From Kalaharituber pfeilii (lineage: Eukaryota; Ascomycota; Pezizomycetes; Pezizales; Pezizaceae): DNA of 64,000 bases. Shown one piece after another: positions 23,098 through 33,640 of the stretch; position 1 is the first letter of the stretch; each line of letters begins with the position of its first letter. Location of the stretch: contig WHUZ01000014.1 of NCBI GenBank assembly GCA_015179045.1, positions 372,001 through 436,000 of the forward strand, given 5' to 3'. The position numbers were made by a program, and so were the translations under genes. A model generated the notes under the pieces. It saw only the letters and a program-made list of their open reading frames with translations, ran no database searches and was not told where the DNA came from.

Positions 23098-23174
23098 GCC
23101 CTGCCATGGCGAACAGCTGCAAGCGGGGGTTACGCGATACGTATATATATAAAAAAAAAATAAAACAAAAAAAT
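23098..23174 (+). mobile_element. Short poly(A) retroposon, family 1 (minimal class), older copy
   Basis: The body CCCTGCCATGGCGAACAGCTGC through GGTTACGCGATACG is followed by an AT-interrupted A tail. Flanking duplications GACCATGTCTGTC (23085-23097) and GCCCATGTCCGTC (23175-23187) differ at two positions. The insertion is therefore older than those at 14.2 and 15.2 kb. Confidence 0.85.
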
Positions 23175-23829
23175 GCCCATGTCCGTCTGATGCGCGAACC
23201 CTTTACAGTTAAGATTGGTATTCCCCACCAGGACATCTATTGATACCTATAATGCGGATATCGGTGACCTGGGAATAAGAATGTGTCATTAGGGTAACAA
23301 GTAGAAGCTTGCTGATAATGAAATTGTACGTACTTCCTCAACTCCCGTCCTGGGAAAGAGTGTCGCAGTGGTCACTTGACAGAGACGCGCCCTGGTTGCC
23401 ACCAGGGGCCGAACTACCTTTTAGATAGCCCAACCGACGGCAACTGCTGACATACCTTCTGGCGCAACGGATAATATATCAATTGGTCATTGCCCGTAAC
23501 AAAGAGTGAGAAAAAAACAAAAAAAAACAAAGAGTAAAGTGAGGCACCTCACTTCCTCAAAAATTTACTGAAGCATGAAATTACGAGTAAATGGTACCAT
23601 TTCATAAATTGCATGGAAATCAACAGTAACTGATCTATTCTATTTCCCTCATGTTCCATTGCACTCTCTGCTTTTCATCATCTGTGTTTGAGGTTTATGA
23701 AATTGTGATAATTTGTAGTGCTGATGCAATAATTGCGAATTTGAAAGTAAAAATAGACCACAACTTTGTCCATCTTCTTTTCCCAAACTTTCTTTATCCA
23801 CTCTGCAGTGCATACAGTCGCAATTGAAG

Positions 23830-24440
23830 TATAACCTGCGCAATCACTCAACGTGCGTGGTCCGATGGGAACGAGAAGAGATGTGGTTGGAGGGTTAATG
23901 AACTTGGAATCAGTACACACATTCGTAGAAGGAGAAGAGAATCGGGTGAAGGGGAGGGTGCTGAGATTTGAGGTAGCAGAGACACGAGTGGAAGAAGGAT
24001 GAGACACTGAAAAGGCGGCTGGACTACCTTTGATGTCACTGACAACCATGATGGTAGCAGCCACAAAGGAGGAGTGGATGCAGAGGATTTTGGAAGCCGA
24101 GGACAAGAGCCGAAAGGCAGCATACACAGATGGCAGCGGACTGGAAGTCAAAGCTGGAGTCGGATATCGGAAGGCAGAGTTGGCAGAATCAATATACATG
24201 TAAGGGGCTAGGCCACTGCCAATGATGCAGAAGTACTAACCCTGGTGAAGATACTAGAGGAAGAGAGAAGAAGAGCTGTTATCATCTCGGACTCACAGGT
24301 AGCGATTGGAAGGCTTCAGAAGATCGCTGAGTTGTCCCACATCAAACAGGGCAAGCAGAGTATGCAGAGATGCCTGGGAGAAGAGAGTGAACCAGTGACT
24401 TAGGAAATGTGGCTCACAGGCAATGAGGTGGGGGTGCAGG
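23830..24440 (+). pseudogene. Non-LTR retrotransposon fragment, RNase H domain
   Basis: Plus-strand frames encode a decayed RNase H. The hallmark YTDGSG lies at about 24124-24141, followed by the IISDSQVAI block at about 24282-24310. At least one frameshift falls between them. Family knowledge places such domains at the C-terminal side of the pol ORF of fungal Tad/I-type LINEs. The large minus-strand ORF covering the same DNA is an antisense shadow. The fragment runs toward a family 1 tail at 24589, although intervening sequence shows more than one event. Confidence 0.7.
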
Positions 24441-24588
24441 GCAGCGAGCTAGTCTAGTGACTTACCTTTCATACTAGGACGAGGCACTTAGTAGCAGGAG
24501 TGGGTATCAGGGCGGCAGTCAAGGGGCAGCGGGCTGAAGAAAGGAACAGGCTTAAGGTAAACTATAGGCCAATCCAAAGACTGGGAAA

Positions 24589-24660
24589 TCCCTACCATAG
24601 GCTTGTAGCTTGTATGTGGGGTCATGTGAACCAAAAAAAAAAAAAAAAAAAAAAAAGGAA
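24589..24660 (+). mobile_element. Short poly(A) retroposon, family 1, inserted in LINE debris
   Basis: CCCTACCATAGGCTTGTAGC through GTGGGGTCATGTGAACC and an A tail is flanked by GACTGGGAAA (24579-24588) and GAGTGGGAAA (24661-24670). It starts at the same body position as the other minimal copies, so it is a separate insertion and not the native end of the surrounding LINE fragment. Confidence 0.75.
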
Positions 24661-25154
24661 GAGTGGGAAAGCCACAAGGAGACTGGGTGGATTTCTGGGC
24701 GAGAAGGGACTGAGAGCTTGGAGATTTAAGATAGGGAAGGCGGACGGTCCGAGATACCGATGGTGCAGAATAGGAGAGGAGATGGAGCTCACATATAGAA
24801 CAGATACGAGATATCGAAAGAAAGATGGCCAGGATGTGTGCAGTAGTCTTGGGAGACCTCGGAGGGGAAGGAAGATAAGCCAGGCCCCTAGCTAATTGGG
24901 ATTGATAGGTCGAGAGGCATTGTTCACAATTAAGTGGTTTGATCAGCAACAGGAAGTACAGCACAGAAAGAAGAACACGCAGCACTTGCCTTCTGCAGCT
25001 TGAAAAGTACATGGCTTTGTTGAACTTGAAAGTGTCTCTTGAAACATGCCTCTATCACCTCTTATTTTGCTCCTGTATGGTCCCTTATTCATGTAGATAT
25101 CTGTTATTGCATGTATTTACCTCGAAAATTGATCTCTGCACTCCAACCTGTCAT

Positions 25155-25222
25155 ACTGGATAACCTGTCATATTGCATAAGATCTCCCGACCCGAGCCTT
25201 ATCCAATATGACAGGTTTTTAG
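25155..25222. repeat. Short inverted repeat (AACCTGTCATATTG)
   Basis: AACCTGTCATATTG near 25161 is mirrored by CAATATGACAGGTT near 25206, with a roughly 30-nt spacer. A second direct copy of CCTGTCATA precedes the left arm. It could form a hairpin, or it may be a remnant of a small element inserted in the LINE region. Confidence 0.5.
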
Positions 25223-25299
25223 ACATATAAACGTGCGTTGTAAGAGGGGAGGAAGTTAGTAGGAAAATATAGAAGGGCAGAAGGGCAGAAGGGCAAGAA

Positions 25300-25960
25300 G
25301 GTGGGAGGATGATTGCGGAAGTTTTTTAGGAAAAGGGAGCTTACAGTGAAATGGGATGGAAATGCCAGGGGAAAGGGAAGTTCAATGTTGGAGTTCCGCA
25401 AGGTCACCGCTATCACCAGTCATCTTTCTGATATGGTTGGCATCAACGTTGTTAAAAATAGAAGAGACCTTGACGGGGGAGTTGCTAGACATAGAGGCGG
25501 AGATAACCTCGTATGTTGATGATATTAATGCGACGGCGTGAAATTGTGAGAGCACAAAAGACATGAAGCAGCTAAGGGTGGGAGCAAGTGATATTGTAGC
25601 GCAGATAAGAATGGGTACTACTCGAGCAGGCAAAACATGAGGATATAGTCTTCGGGAAGAGGAGGAGGAGGAGGCGACGGAAGGATGCGTAGAGAGTAAA
25701 ATGGTTGGGTTATTTTCGATCCCACATTGACCTTCAATTTCCATTGGAGATCAAAAATCGAGAAGGCAAGAGAAAAGAGATCGATAAGTTACAGTACCGG
25801 GTCTTGAAGAAAGCGACTAGGGCGGTGCATGGTAGAGCGAAAGAAAAAGTGAACTGGATAGCAGGGATCAAAAGCCCAAAGTTGGCGTTGGATGCTGCAC
25901 AGGCAAGATCTGGGGCGAGAAGCATGCGGGGCGCAACGGGGTATAGAGGGAAATTATAGG
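25300..25960 (+). pseudogene. Non-LTR retrotransposon fragment, reverse transcriptase domain
   Basis: Reverse transcriptase motifs are visible in plus-strand frames. VGVPQG and then SPLSPVIFLIW, split by a frameshift near 25398-25405, form the PQGSPLSP motif. SYVDD, the catalytic box, lies at 25509-25523. The thumb-side block KVNWIAGIKSPKLALDAA sits at about 25846-25900. Order and motif content match LINE pol of fungal Tad-like elements. Multiple stops and frameshifts make it non-functional. Confidence 0.85.
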
Positions 25961-26099
25961 GGGGAAGGGGAAGAGGAAGAGAAAGGGAGAGACTGGAGAG
26001 ATCGGACATACATGTGTGGGCGAAAGAGAAAGCGGACGGATTCGAGTCAGCGGCAGAGCGAATGCAGAGCATGGCTAGTTATGCAATACCAGAAGGGGT

Positions 26100-26760
26100 A
26101 GGTGAGATATCTTGGGGCAAGGAGTGCCGAAAGAGTAGACATCAAGGAAATACAAGGGGAGGGTAAAAGGGGAGGAGGGGAGGCTGAATAAGATCCCGGC
26201 TTCCATCAAGTGGCCACGAAAGGGGATGGCGAGGTCTACACAGATGGGAGCATCAGCAAGGGAAAGATGAGAGGAGGGTACTGGAAATGGGACGGGGCGG
26301 CGGAGAAGGCATGGGAACAGGAGCCACAGTGTGGGATGGTGAGATCAAGGGGATGAGAGTGGTACACGGAATCGCAACAACCAAAAGGCTGGGAAAGGTT
26401 AGGGCCTAGATGCAGAAGGCGAGCCCATGGATAGGGAGCATAGTTGCAGCCCGATGGTTGTTGAAGGAGAGGAGGGAAGAGAAGACCAGCTCGGTAGTAA
26501 TCTACCTAAAATGGGGGGTAGAATCAGATGGTCAAAAACCAGCGAAGGTAAGGTTGTCTGGGAGATGGTTGAACTCGGAAAAGGGAAGGAGCGGGATGAC
26601 AGGATGGATGTGGACGAAGCAGCGGTAGAGGAAGAAGAGTGCTCCGACTCGGAGCTAAGTGTGAGGGGAGAACCACCACCGCCTCCTCCACAGGGATCTT
26701 TGGTCCCACTATCGTGTGCCCCAAGGCGCGCACAGTCTAGCTTCCTGCTCCGGGAGAGGT
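26100..26760 (+). pseudogene. LINE fragments: second RNase H and a gag-like segment
   Basis: A second RNase H hallmark, VYTDGS, occurs at about 26232-26249, followed by a short remnant. From about 26427 the frame switches to ARWLLKERREEKTSSVVIYL, a pattern repeated at 27.6 kb. I take it as the gag-like ORF1 of the same element type. An acidic tail with MDVDEAAVEEEE follows. The order RNase H then ORF1-like is not that of one element, so at least two copies are joined here. Confidence 0.6.
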
Positions 26761-26799
26761 AATTTCATTTTTTGCTGAAGTCATATCAGGGGATGTTCT

Positions 26800-26922
26800 T
26801 GTACGTAGGTGCACAGGTGCCTGTCTCCGGGCCATAAGGACTTCGGTCCAGGGACCCTGCCACGGCGAACAGCTGTATGCGGGGTTATGCGGGGTTACGC
26901 GATAGTAAAAAAAAAAAAAAAA
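26800..26922 (+). mobile_element. 3' end of family 1 LINE with long tail region
   Basis: Sequence from GTGCACAGGTGCCTGTCTCC through GACTTCGGTCCAGGGACCCTGCC and on to GGGGTTACGCGATAG plus an A tract gives the longest version of the family 1 tail. The first half recurs in reverse at about 42075-42128. The word GCGGGGTTATGCGGGGTTACG is a small internal duplication. Its position just after LINE ORF remnants links the tail to that LINE. Confidence 0.75.
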
Positions 26923-26929
26923 GAGGGGT

Positions 26930-27440
26930 GGGGGGATGAGAAAAGGACTGGAAAGAGCAGCAGGGGCACCGGTGATGCTACTGACGAACTCGGAGGCGGC
27001 CAAGAAAGGTGGACAAGAGGGCAAGGCGAGAACAGCAGACTTGCAGGGCAGACGAGGAGACCAAGAGGGTAACGAGGAGCAGCCGAAGTCAACAATCATA
27101 GAGGGGGGTATAAGACAGCAGTAAGAGGGAGGCGAGGAGGGAACCAGGATACGGAGGGGGGAAGATCGTGGGGTAGGGTCGGCGAGCAACAACCACCTTC
27201 ACAAGGCAGACAGCAGGCAAGGGCATGACGAAAGAGTGAGGGTGAAGAGGGAGGAGGGAAGGGGTGCAGAGTGTGAATACGCGAGAGACAAACGGCCGCA
27301 GAACTGGGTTCGGGTGCGGGTTGGTGGGATACCCGGGAAGAGGTGGCGATCCTATTCTACTCCATAAGGGTATAGATAGTCTGGTTGCGGGTATAGAGAA
27401 TGGGGAGGGACAGGGGTCTTGGCATGAGACTACCATGTAG
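26930..27440 (+). pseudogene. LINE ORF debris
   Basis: Plus-strand frames are polar and rich in Gly, Arg, Lys and Glu. They include a recognisably protein-like block around GIDSLVAGIENGEGQGSW (about 27365-27420). Frames change several times. I place it with the surrounding LINE relics by context and composition, not by a diagnostic motif. Confidence 0.45.
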
Positions 27441-27500
27441 ACGGTTTGGTTTTGCTTCATGTTATGCTTATCTCCGAGTAGCAAGACCTTCGACCCAAGT

Positions 27501-27590
27501 GCCCCGCCATGGCGAGCAGCTGCAAGCGGGTTTTTTTTTTGGTTCACATAACCCCGCATGCAAGCTGCAAGCCTATGGCAGGGAGCAAGC
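27501..27590. mobile_element. Two family 1 tails in opposite orientation, abutting
   Basis: GCCCCGCCATGGCGAGCAGC and TGCAAGCGGG (plus orientation) run directly into a T tract, GGTTCACATAACCCCGCATG and CCTATGGCAGGG (minus orientation). A minus-strand copy appears to have inserted at the tail of a plus-strand copy, replacing its A tract. Only GCAAGC is shared at the two junctions, so the TSD is uncertain. Confidence 0.65.
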
Positions 27591-27834
27591 TAATAAATTG
27601 GACACAAAAATCGCTGGGGCTCGATGGCTGTTGAAGCAAGAGAGGAGGGAGGGAAAGGCGACTAGTTCAGTTGTTGTTTACCTGGAGGGGGCAGGTAGAA
27701 CTAGTAAAATACCAGAGACTCTACGCATCGGAGGTAAGAAGTACAGATGGGATGCGTATGAGTGGGATAGGGGAAGGAAAGACAAAGGAAAGCAGGTGGG
27801 TAGGGCTGGGGAGGATGCAATGGAGACTGATTAA
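27591..27834 (+). pseudogene. LINE ORF1 (gag-like) fragment
   Basis: A single open frame encodes IAGARWLLKQERREGKATSS and then VVVYLEGAG, colinear with the segment at 26.43 kb. It continues to a Lys/Arg-rich end, METD, and a stop at 27832-27834. No start and no zinc-knuckle remains. The assignment as ORF1 rests on memory of Tad-like gag proteins and is moderate. Confidence 0.55.
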
Positions 27835-27954
27835 GAACCCATTGTATGTATTATTATTGTGCTTGGTCCACTGTCTGTCTGCATTTGTTCATCTGCAGCC
27901 ACGGTGAAGTCATGTAGATAGATAAGTAGCATGGGTGATCCGCCCCACAATCCG

Positions 27955-28052
27955 GTGTCACAGACCTGCCTCCGGGTAATAAAGGGGTCCTGCCATAGGC
28001 TGAGAGCCTGTATGCGGGGTTATGTGATTAAAAAAAAAAAAAAAAAAAAAAA
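27955..28052 (+). mobile_element. Family 1 tail, longer class
   Basis: The sequence runs GACCTGCCTCCGGGTAATAA, GGGGTCCTGCCATAGGC, TGCGGGGTTATGTGATT and an A tract to about 28052. It contains the extra upstream half (CTGCCTCCGGG) seen at 26.82 and 42.69 kb. It follows the ORF1-like fragment by about 120 bp. Confidence 0.75.
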
Positions 28053-29005
28053 GCGGGGCCAGAACAGTAGTCGCATTTCTGTACTTGACAGGAGGGTTAT
28101 CGTCATTCAGGAGTTCGAGCACAGGACGACAGAGCGATATTTGGAGTATGTGATGTTTAAAAAAGACTCTTGTATGTAGACGTGCGACAATACCAGCCGG
28201 GCCGCTAGTACCTCCAAGGTAATTTCCACCCAGTCATTTCCACTTTGACTTCAATAATTCTAACAGCATCACATCCAGCTGGCATACTTAATTAGGAGTC
28301 CATTGAATTCACCATCCCCAATGATCAAGAGGCATGAGCAACTAAGTACGCACTTATACAGGTTTTACATGCACTGTGGCTACTCGTCAAACATCTGCGA
28401 CAATGGGAAAGGTTTCCCTTGAAGGGGTATCATGACTGAACATTATATTGCCCATGCATTGCAGGGACCCGCTAGCTCAAACTTGTCATGGAACCAGCTT
28501 CGTGGTCTTGCATATGATAAACATTTCTGGAATTCGTATGCTTAAGCTTGACCCCTGCCTACTACTTTGTGTTTATGATTGGCAAATTTAGTTGAGATTA
28601 ATACATGAAACCATGTGTCCGCACCTGGTAAATTAATGTATGTAATGGTTTTCGATATTATTTTCCAAGCAAGCAACGAAATACTCAAGGGGAGTCGATT
28701 GTATTTTATTGCCCTCCGCACACCTGCAATTGTGAGGGCTGCATTGGATTCCTGGTCGTACGAGTACTCGGTATGTCATTGACAATTATAGTTAACTACT
28801 TTTCAAATGATACACTACATCACTAGTGCATGCATGCATTCACAATACAAACAGGGTTTATGCAATTGTCGCTATTGGATGATCCTTGCAGTTGATTGCG
28901 GTACGAAGCTAGGCAATTTATGTATATTGATATTTCTACTGCCGTAAAAACTGGCTCACTATTTTCAGACATAAAAAGTAAATGTAGTTTCGTGACACAA
29001 TAGTA
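28053..29005. other. Intergenic, no gene recognised
   Basis: AT-rich DNA with short ORFs and no structural repeats that I can pair. Confidence 0.4.
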
Positions 29006-29913
29006 GTGGTTGTCACTGAATAACTTCGATGGTTACAACACTTTACTATACTTCACTATACTTGACTGAGGCGTTTTTAGTGCCTTGGCCCCTTCGTTCA
29101 TTGGCCCATTGGATGGTGGCGCAACTTACCAGCATAAATTCTTTTACCAGTCAAAATCGACTGCTGTTCTGGTAAGTAGAGCTCAGTTAGTAACCTACTT
29201 TGCTGCATACACCCACAACATTTCGCACCATATGCAGCATCCGCGTATACACATCTCGATTCACATCAACCTTCAGCTTGCATCTACAACCACAAATAAC
29301 ACACACATATCCTATTTACAGTATATTTATGTCTTCTTATATGTCAATTCACCCTGGAACATTGTATTGACATAAGAAGTGCATCTTTGGCCATTTCTTC
29401 TAAATCTGAGTTGGAGTCTGCATCTGAATCAAGAGCCATGAGCATCATAGCTTTTACATTGCTTCTGAGCTCTTGCTGTATTACAGCTCTTTGACTTAGA
29501 GGGGCATGTCTTATATAAAGTCAATACGCGTATATTGCGATGATGTGTAGGTGTTACGGGTTGCAGCCGACCGTTTGCAAACCGTTGCACCAAAAGGTAG
29601 AACTACCGGTGCCACCCGGTAGTGCGGTCGGTATATATAGGAGTATCCGTACGGGCCGGTCAGTGACTCGCTTACGTTTGCGCACGTGGTCATGGATCTT
29701 GGCTCCTTTAGACAGCCACACGTACTAGTAATCAGCTTCCCTCTGCCGCCATGGTACGCCAAGCCGTGACAGAAGGGCATTTAGTAATTCATTTTACTTC
29801 CTAATAAATTTCGCAGGGTTAAAAGGGGTACCTCACTGTTCCTGCCTAGTTTGGTTGGCGTATTTTCCCTGATAACTTCTGGTAACCATTCTCAATTATT
29901 CAGTGACAACCAC
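29006..29913. mobile_element. Mariner-like MITE, 908 bp, copy 2, with internal insertion
   Basis: The termini GTGGTTGTCACTGAATAA and TTATTCAGTGACAACCAC form an 18-bp perfect TIR flanked by TA (29004-29005 and 29914-29915). Subterminal and internal blocks match the copy at 9812, such as CATTGGATGGTGGC and GTAACCTACTTTGCTGCATA. It is longer because about 220 bp at roughly 29550-29775 have no counterpart in copy 1. There is no transposase ORF. Confidence 0.8.
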
Positions 29914-30369
29914 TAATGTGGAATTCTATCAGGACACAACCTCACATCACATGGTAAACTAGTACAGGCCGGTTAGTCTCGGTTACCTAGGACCTATCAT
30001 GCAGTATCCTATTGCATGTTGTAAGATGCATAGGTAACCAGGTCTAGAGAATTTGAATTACAATTGCAATTGGCTTTTTACTCTAGCTAAGCACTTTACA
30101 TCAATATCATAGAGAAGCGATATACACTGGATACCCAGTTAGTCTCGAACCAGATACGCCTCCAGCTGGACTCTAGATAGATGCAGTGTGCAATAATTCT
30201 TCAAAATCGAGTCGAGTATGCGCAAAATGTCTCTGTGACAGTCACCTTTCTGCCTGGTAAGTAGGGATCAGTGACGCTAGCTACTGTATATATATGGGCC
30301 GGGCCACTCATAACAACGTTCCAGTCACCACTGGTCCAGTAGCACTACGGTTCATAACTGGCCCGGGTC
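29914..30369. other. Intergenic, no gene recognised
   Basis: Contains GGTTACCTA (about 29988) and its inverse TAGGTAACC (about 30031), a small hairpin-like pair, but no convincing element. Confidence 0.35.
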
Positions 30370-30382
30370 ATTCAAAACAATT

Positions 30383-30434
30383 CTCAGGCGCGGCACGCGA
30401 GTAATGAAATAAAAAAAAAAAAAATAAATAAAAA
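30383..30434 (+). mobile_element. Short poly(A) retroposon, tail family 2
   Basis: The body CTCAGGCGCGGCACGCGAGT and AATGAAAT, then A-rich tail, is flanked by perfect 13-bp duplications ATTCAAAACAATT (30370-30382 and 30435-30447). Only about 28 nt of body are present. The body differs from family 1, so a second LINE or SINE lineage is implied. Confidence 0.85.
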
Positions 30435-30447
30435 ATTCAAAACAATT

Positions 30448-31047
30448 GTGTTTGTACAACATTGTATTGACCTTTTTTCACTACAAAAACTAATATCATA
30501 GAACAGGTTCGTCACTAAATTATTGCTTTTGCCACATTACTATACTTGAAATTTTATCAGTTACATGTTTTTAATCTTCAATCATACAAGTGTATTTTAG
30601 TATGATTCTCCATAATTTGCTATAGAGGAGTATTTCACTGGAATAAACTTTCATTGAAGAGAAAGTATTTCGCTGAAGAGTTTTTTTGGCTATAGTAGAG
30701 GACTCTTCACTTGGAGGGGGATTATAGTGTTGGGAATTTTCGCTCTACTGTAGACAGATTTTTGCTCACAAAGGAAGTGTTAATTCATATTTCCAACAAG
30801 ATATTTGTTTTCTAGCAGGTTTCTGCATTCTTAACAGCAGTTTGGTTGGGTTCGATGTTGGCTGTAGAGGGTACGCGTGTAATGGGCATGTAGGTAATGT
30901 AGTGCATTGTGCTTTGTACAGATTTTTTTTTTTAATATCATTGATCGCGTGCCGCCCTGTGAGCTATGGCGATTTAGGTACAAGTAAAGAGATACAGGAG
31001 TATAATGAAATGATAACTAAAATAAAATGTGAAGATGAGAAAGACGA
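30448..31047. other. Intergenic with one family 2 tail
   Basis: At about 30922-30972 a T tract is followed by AATATCATTGATCGCGTGCC and GCCCTGTGAGCTATGGCGA, the longer form of the family 2 tail in minus orientation. Its flanks share only GTACA, so the duplication is unproven. The rest is AT-rich without genes. Confidence 0.5.
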
Positions 31048-31059
31048 GATGTCTCCGTG

Positions 31060-31123
31060 TTTTTTTTTTTTTTTTTTTTTTGTTTCACGTGACCCCGCAT
31101 GCGGCTGTTCACCATGGCAGGGC
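31060..31123 (-). mobile_element. Short poly(A) retroposon, family 1 (minimal class)
   Basis: Poly(T), GTTTCACGTGACCCCGCATG and CACCATGGCAGGG lie between GATGTCTCCGTG (31048-31059) and GATGTCCCCGTG (31124-31135), a 12-bp duplication with one mismatch. The 5' boundary is again at CCCTGCC on the reverse strand. Confidence 0.9.
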
Positions 31124-31139
31124 GATGTCCCCGTGTGAA

Positions 31140-31305
31140 AAATAGATTGTCTATTGCTCCGCCCATTCCAAAATTTCCACCAGCTGGTCTCCGTCTCCTT
31201 TCCCCGCTCCTGGGCGGTACAAGTCCAGTTCGCCCCTCGGGCATTTCTGCTTCCATGCCCGGCACTGTGTTAGTATATGGTGAGTCGTCTCGTTATCCTC
31301 GCCGC
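31140..31305 (-). pseudogene. LINE pol C-terminal fragment (Cys/His region)
   Basis: The minus frame encodes GEDNETTHHILTQCRAWKQK and ends EILEWAEQ and stop. This resembles the C-terminal zinc-ribbon of fungal LINE pol proteins (ET-x-x-H-I-L-x-x-C). The upstream part is cut by the hAT-like element that starts at 31306. Confidence 0.55.
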
Positions 31306-31640
31306 TAGTGAGCGGCACGAGCCGAGCCAGCTCGAGCTCAAACGAGCCAAGATCATGCTTGTGTTTTTCTTGACAGCTCGCTAAAATGCTTAGCCAGTGC
31401 AAGGTTTCATAAACTGTAAATACCTAATATAGTAAAAATTAGAGACTTGGAGCTCATTCTGACCTACCAACAACTTCGAAATGCACAATCTAGCTGATAG
31501 TAGTGAGAAAGATGAAAATTTAGCTTAGTTTAGTTTAGTTTGTCAATATTATGTATATAATCAATCCAGGCTCGAGCTCATGCCACGCCAGCTCGAGCTC
31601 ACCCTCCAGCTCGGCTCGAGCTAGCTCGTGCCGCTCACTA
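31306..31640 (-). mobile_element. hAT-like MITE, family TAGTGAGCGGCACGAGC, copy 1
   Basis: Termini TAGTGAGCGGCACGAGCC and GCTCGTGCCGCTCACTA are inverted repeats. Subterminal regions are packed with GAGCTCGAGC words. The AT-rich core (CTAAACTAAACT, TGCATTTCGAAGTTGTTGG on one strand) matches copy 2 at 44428-44785 in the opposite orientation. No matching 8-bp target repeat remains here. Confidence 0.75.
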
Positions 31641-33640
31641 CCACGTGACCTGCGACTTTCTTGAGCCCAGCGCCAGCGCGGTTATAGCAGTTAGGCGCCG
31701 CCGCCTACCACTCTGTTTGTATCTGATCAATCGACTAACCCAATGTGGATTCCAGAGCACATGGCAAATGAGTATTTCCATCGTCAATCAGCTGTGCGGC
31801 TTAGTCTGGTTGCTGTGCGGCTCTATGTAAGAATGATTATATACAGCGTCCAACAGATGAGTGAACAAAATTTTTCAGCTTATCAAATATTTACTAAACC
31901 AGCCACAAATGCAGTTAACCACCTGAAAGCTCCTAACTCAGCACCCCTACGAGGTGTAAAATGCCCTAGGGGTCTGAAGTCATAATCCTATATTCTGAGA
32001 AGCCACGGTGTTGCCACGAACTTTCAATCCTATGCCAATGCACTGAACTTTTCACTGCCTATATATTTTACGTCATCCACCATGCCTAGTTTATAAGTAT
32101 TCGTATCTGATTTCCTTCAATTCTATCCTGCTTATATTAGCTAGGTAATGGCATAATTTATATTATAATCGGCTGTCTCACTCTCAAATATCATGTAGCT
32201 GTAGTGTTATTAGCTGTCGAGTAGTTCCATGCACGAATCAATTACTGGTTATATTAAGTTGTGCGCATTTGAGCTTAAGAAATCTATTCATGATAATGGG
32301 CTATTAACTGTTCCAGAATGTTGCACATCTGTGTGACCACCAACTATATCGGCAGCTGTAAATATCTTGTACCCGCGATCCCGAGAATAGGAATACCATA
32401 CTCCCTTCATACTCTTCTAATTGGCTCACAATACTGACCGCGGGTATGCTCTTTGCCCTACGTTTTACTGGCACAAGTGTATTAGCGCAAACACCGTCCA
32501 ACGTTGCGTCTACCGCACTTATTTCCCGCATTGTTGCGTCAAGATAGCTGGTCTGTACTACTTAGTTGTACCAGTCGAGGACAGAACATCGCTGGGCAGG
32601 AACGTTGGGGTATGAACTCAGTTATGGGCTTCTTCCCGTACATCCACTATCCAATTTTCGGGCAGAGCACATTTCGTAGGAAGGAGCCTCTCTCCTACAC
32701 ATCCGCCCCTGCCGCCAACCCTGGCAACCGGGGTAACAGTCGTACCGTATTTGCAGCTCACGGATGTTGTTAACGTGCTTGCTAGTGCTCTTGAGCCAGC
32801 AGGCTGCGTTTGCAAGGACAGTGGCGGGCGTAGTGGTGGTGAATTCGAGGATGGCGAGTGAAACAGATGGCGAGCAGGGCATTTTTGGATGCCGGGATGT
32901 TGGAGGAGGGAGGGGGGAAGGAAGGAGGATGGAGAGGGCGGGGGATCATGTTGCATAGGGCATAGGAGAGTGGATGTGTTGAGGGTGTAAGGTATCGGGA
33001 AGGCATGGGAAAAGGGATACCTAGGGGCTGGCAGTATCAACAATGTGCGTGAGATTTGGGGAGATTATAGGGTCATTTAAATTGATGTGTCACGAATGTT
33101 GTTTATAGCTTTTTCCCCCTTGTTTCTCCATCTCCTACGCTATTGTCCAAGTATCATTTACTCAATTGTGAATGACTGAACGCACACTGCAAATGTCGTG
33201 TCACGTGCTGCTAAGACCATATGACTTTGATACTGCTGTTTCCGACAAGTGTGATAGTGCGACATTGCGTCTCCACATTTACTTGGTCGCTTGCAAACTT
33301 AGATACGATTCCTCGTTTTCTAGCTGGGTATACTTATGTACAATTAGGGGGATAGTCTCGTTGGTGGTGCCCCACGATTGTCGTATCAGAAACGAAAGCG
33401 TCCCAATCTAATAACGTATCATATACGTCATCTTCGCCAATAGCCTTAACCCATTGCACCATCAACCTGGCAGATCAGAATTAATATTTCCTTTCCTCGA
33501 AAGCTTTTCCGAAGGCTGGTAACGAATTCTCGTTTTTCAACTTGTGCTTCAATTCCCAAGTTGATCAGGTTTATCCATATCTCTGTTCCCAGAATAATCT
33601 GCTGTCTGCACGCTTGACGCCAACGCTTGAACCGTGTTGA
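31641..33640. other. Intergenic, no gene recognised
   Basis: About 2 kb with only short ORFs. The part at 32620-33040 is less AT-rich and open in several frames but shows no domain. It may be old transposon sequence. Confidence 0.35.

Noticed and set aside
23678..24199. 173-codon minus-strand ORF
   Set aside because: Antisense to the LINE RNase H relic; Ser/Pro/Leu-rich low-complexity composition typical of the opposite strand of such sequence.
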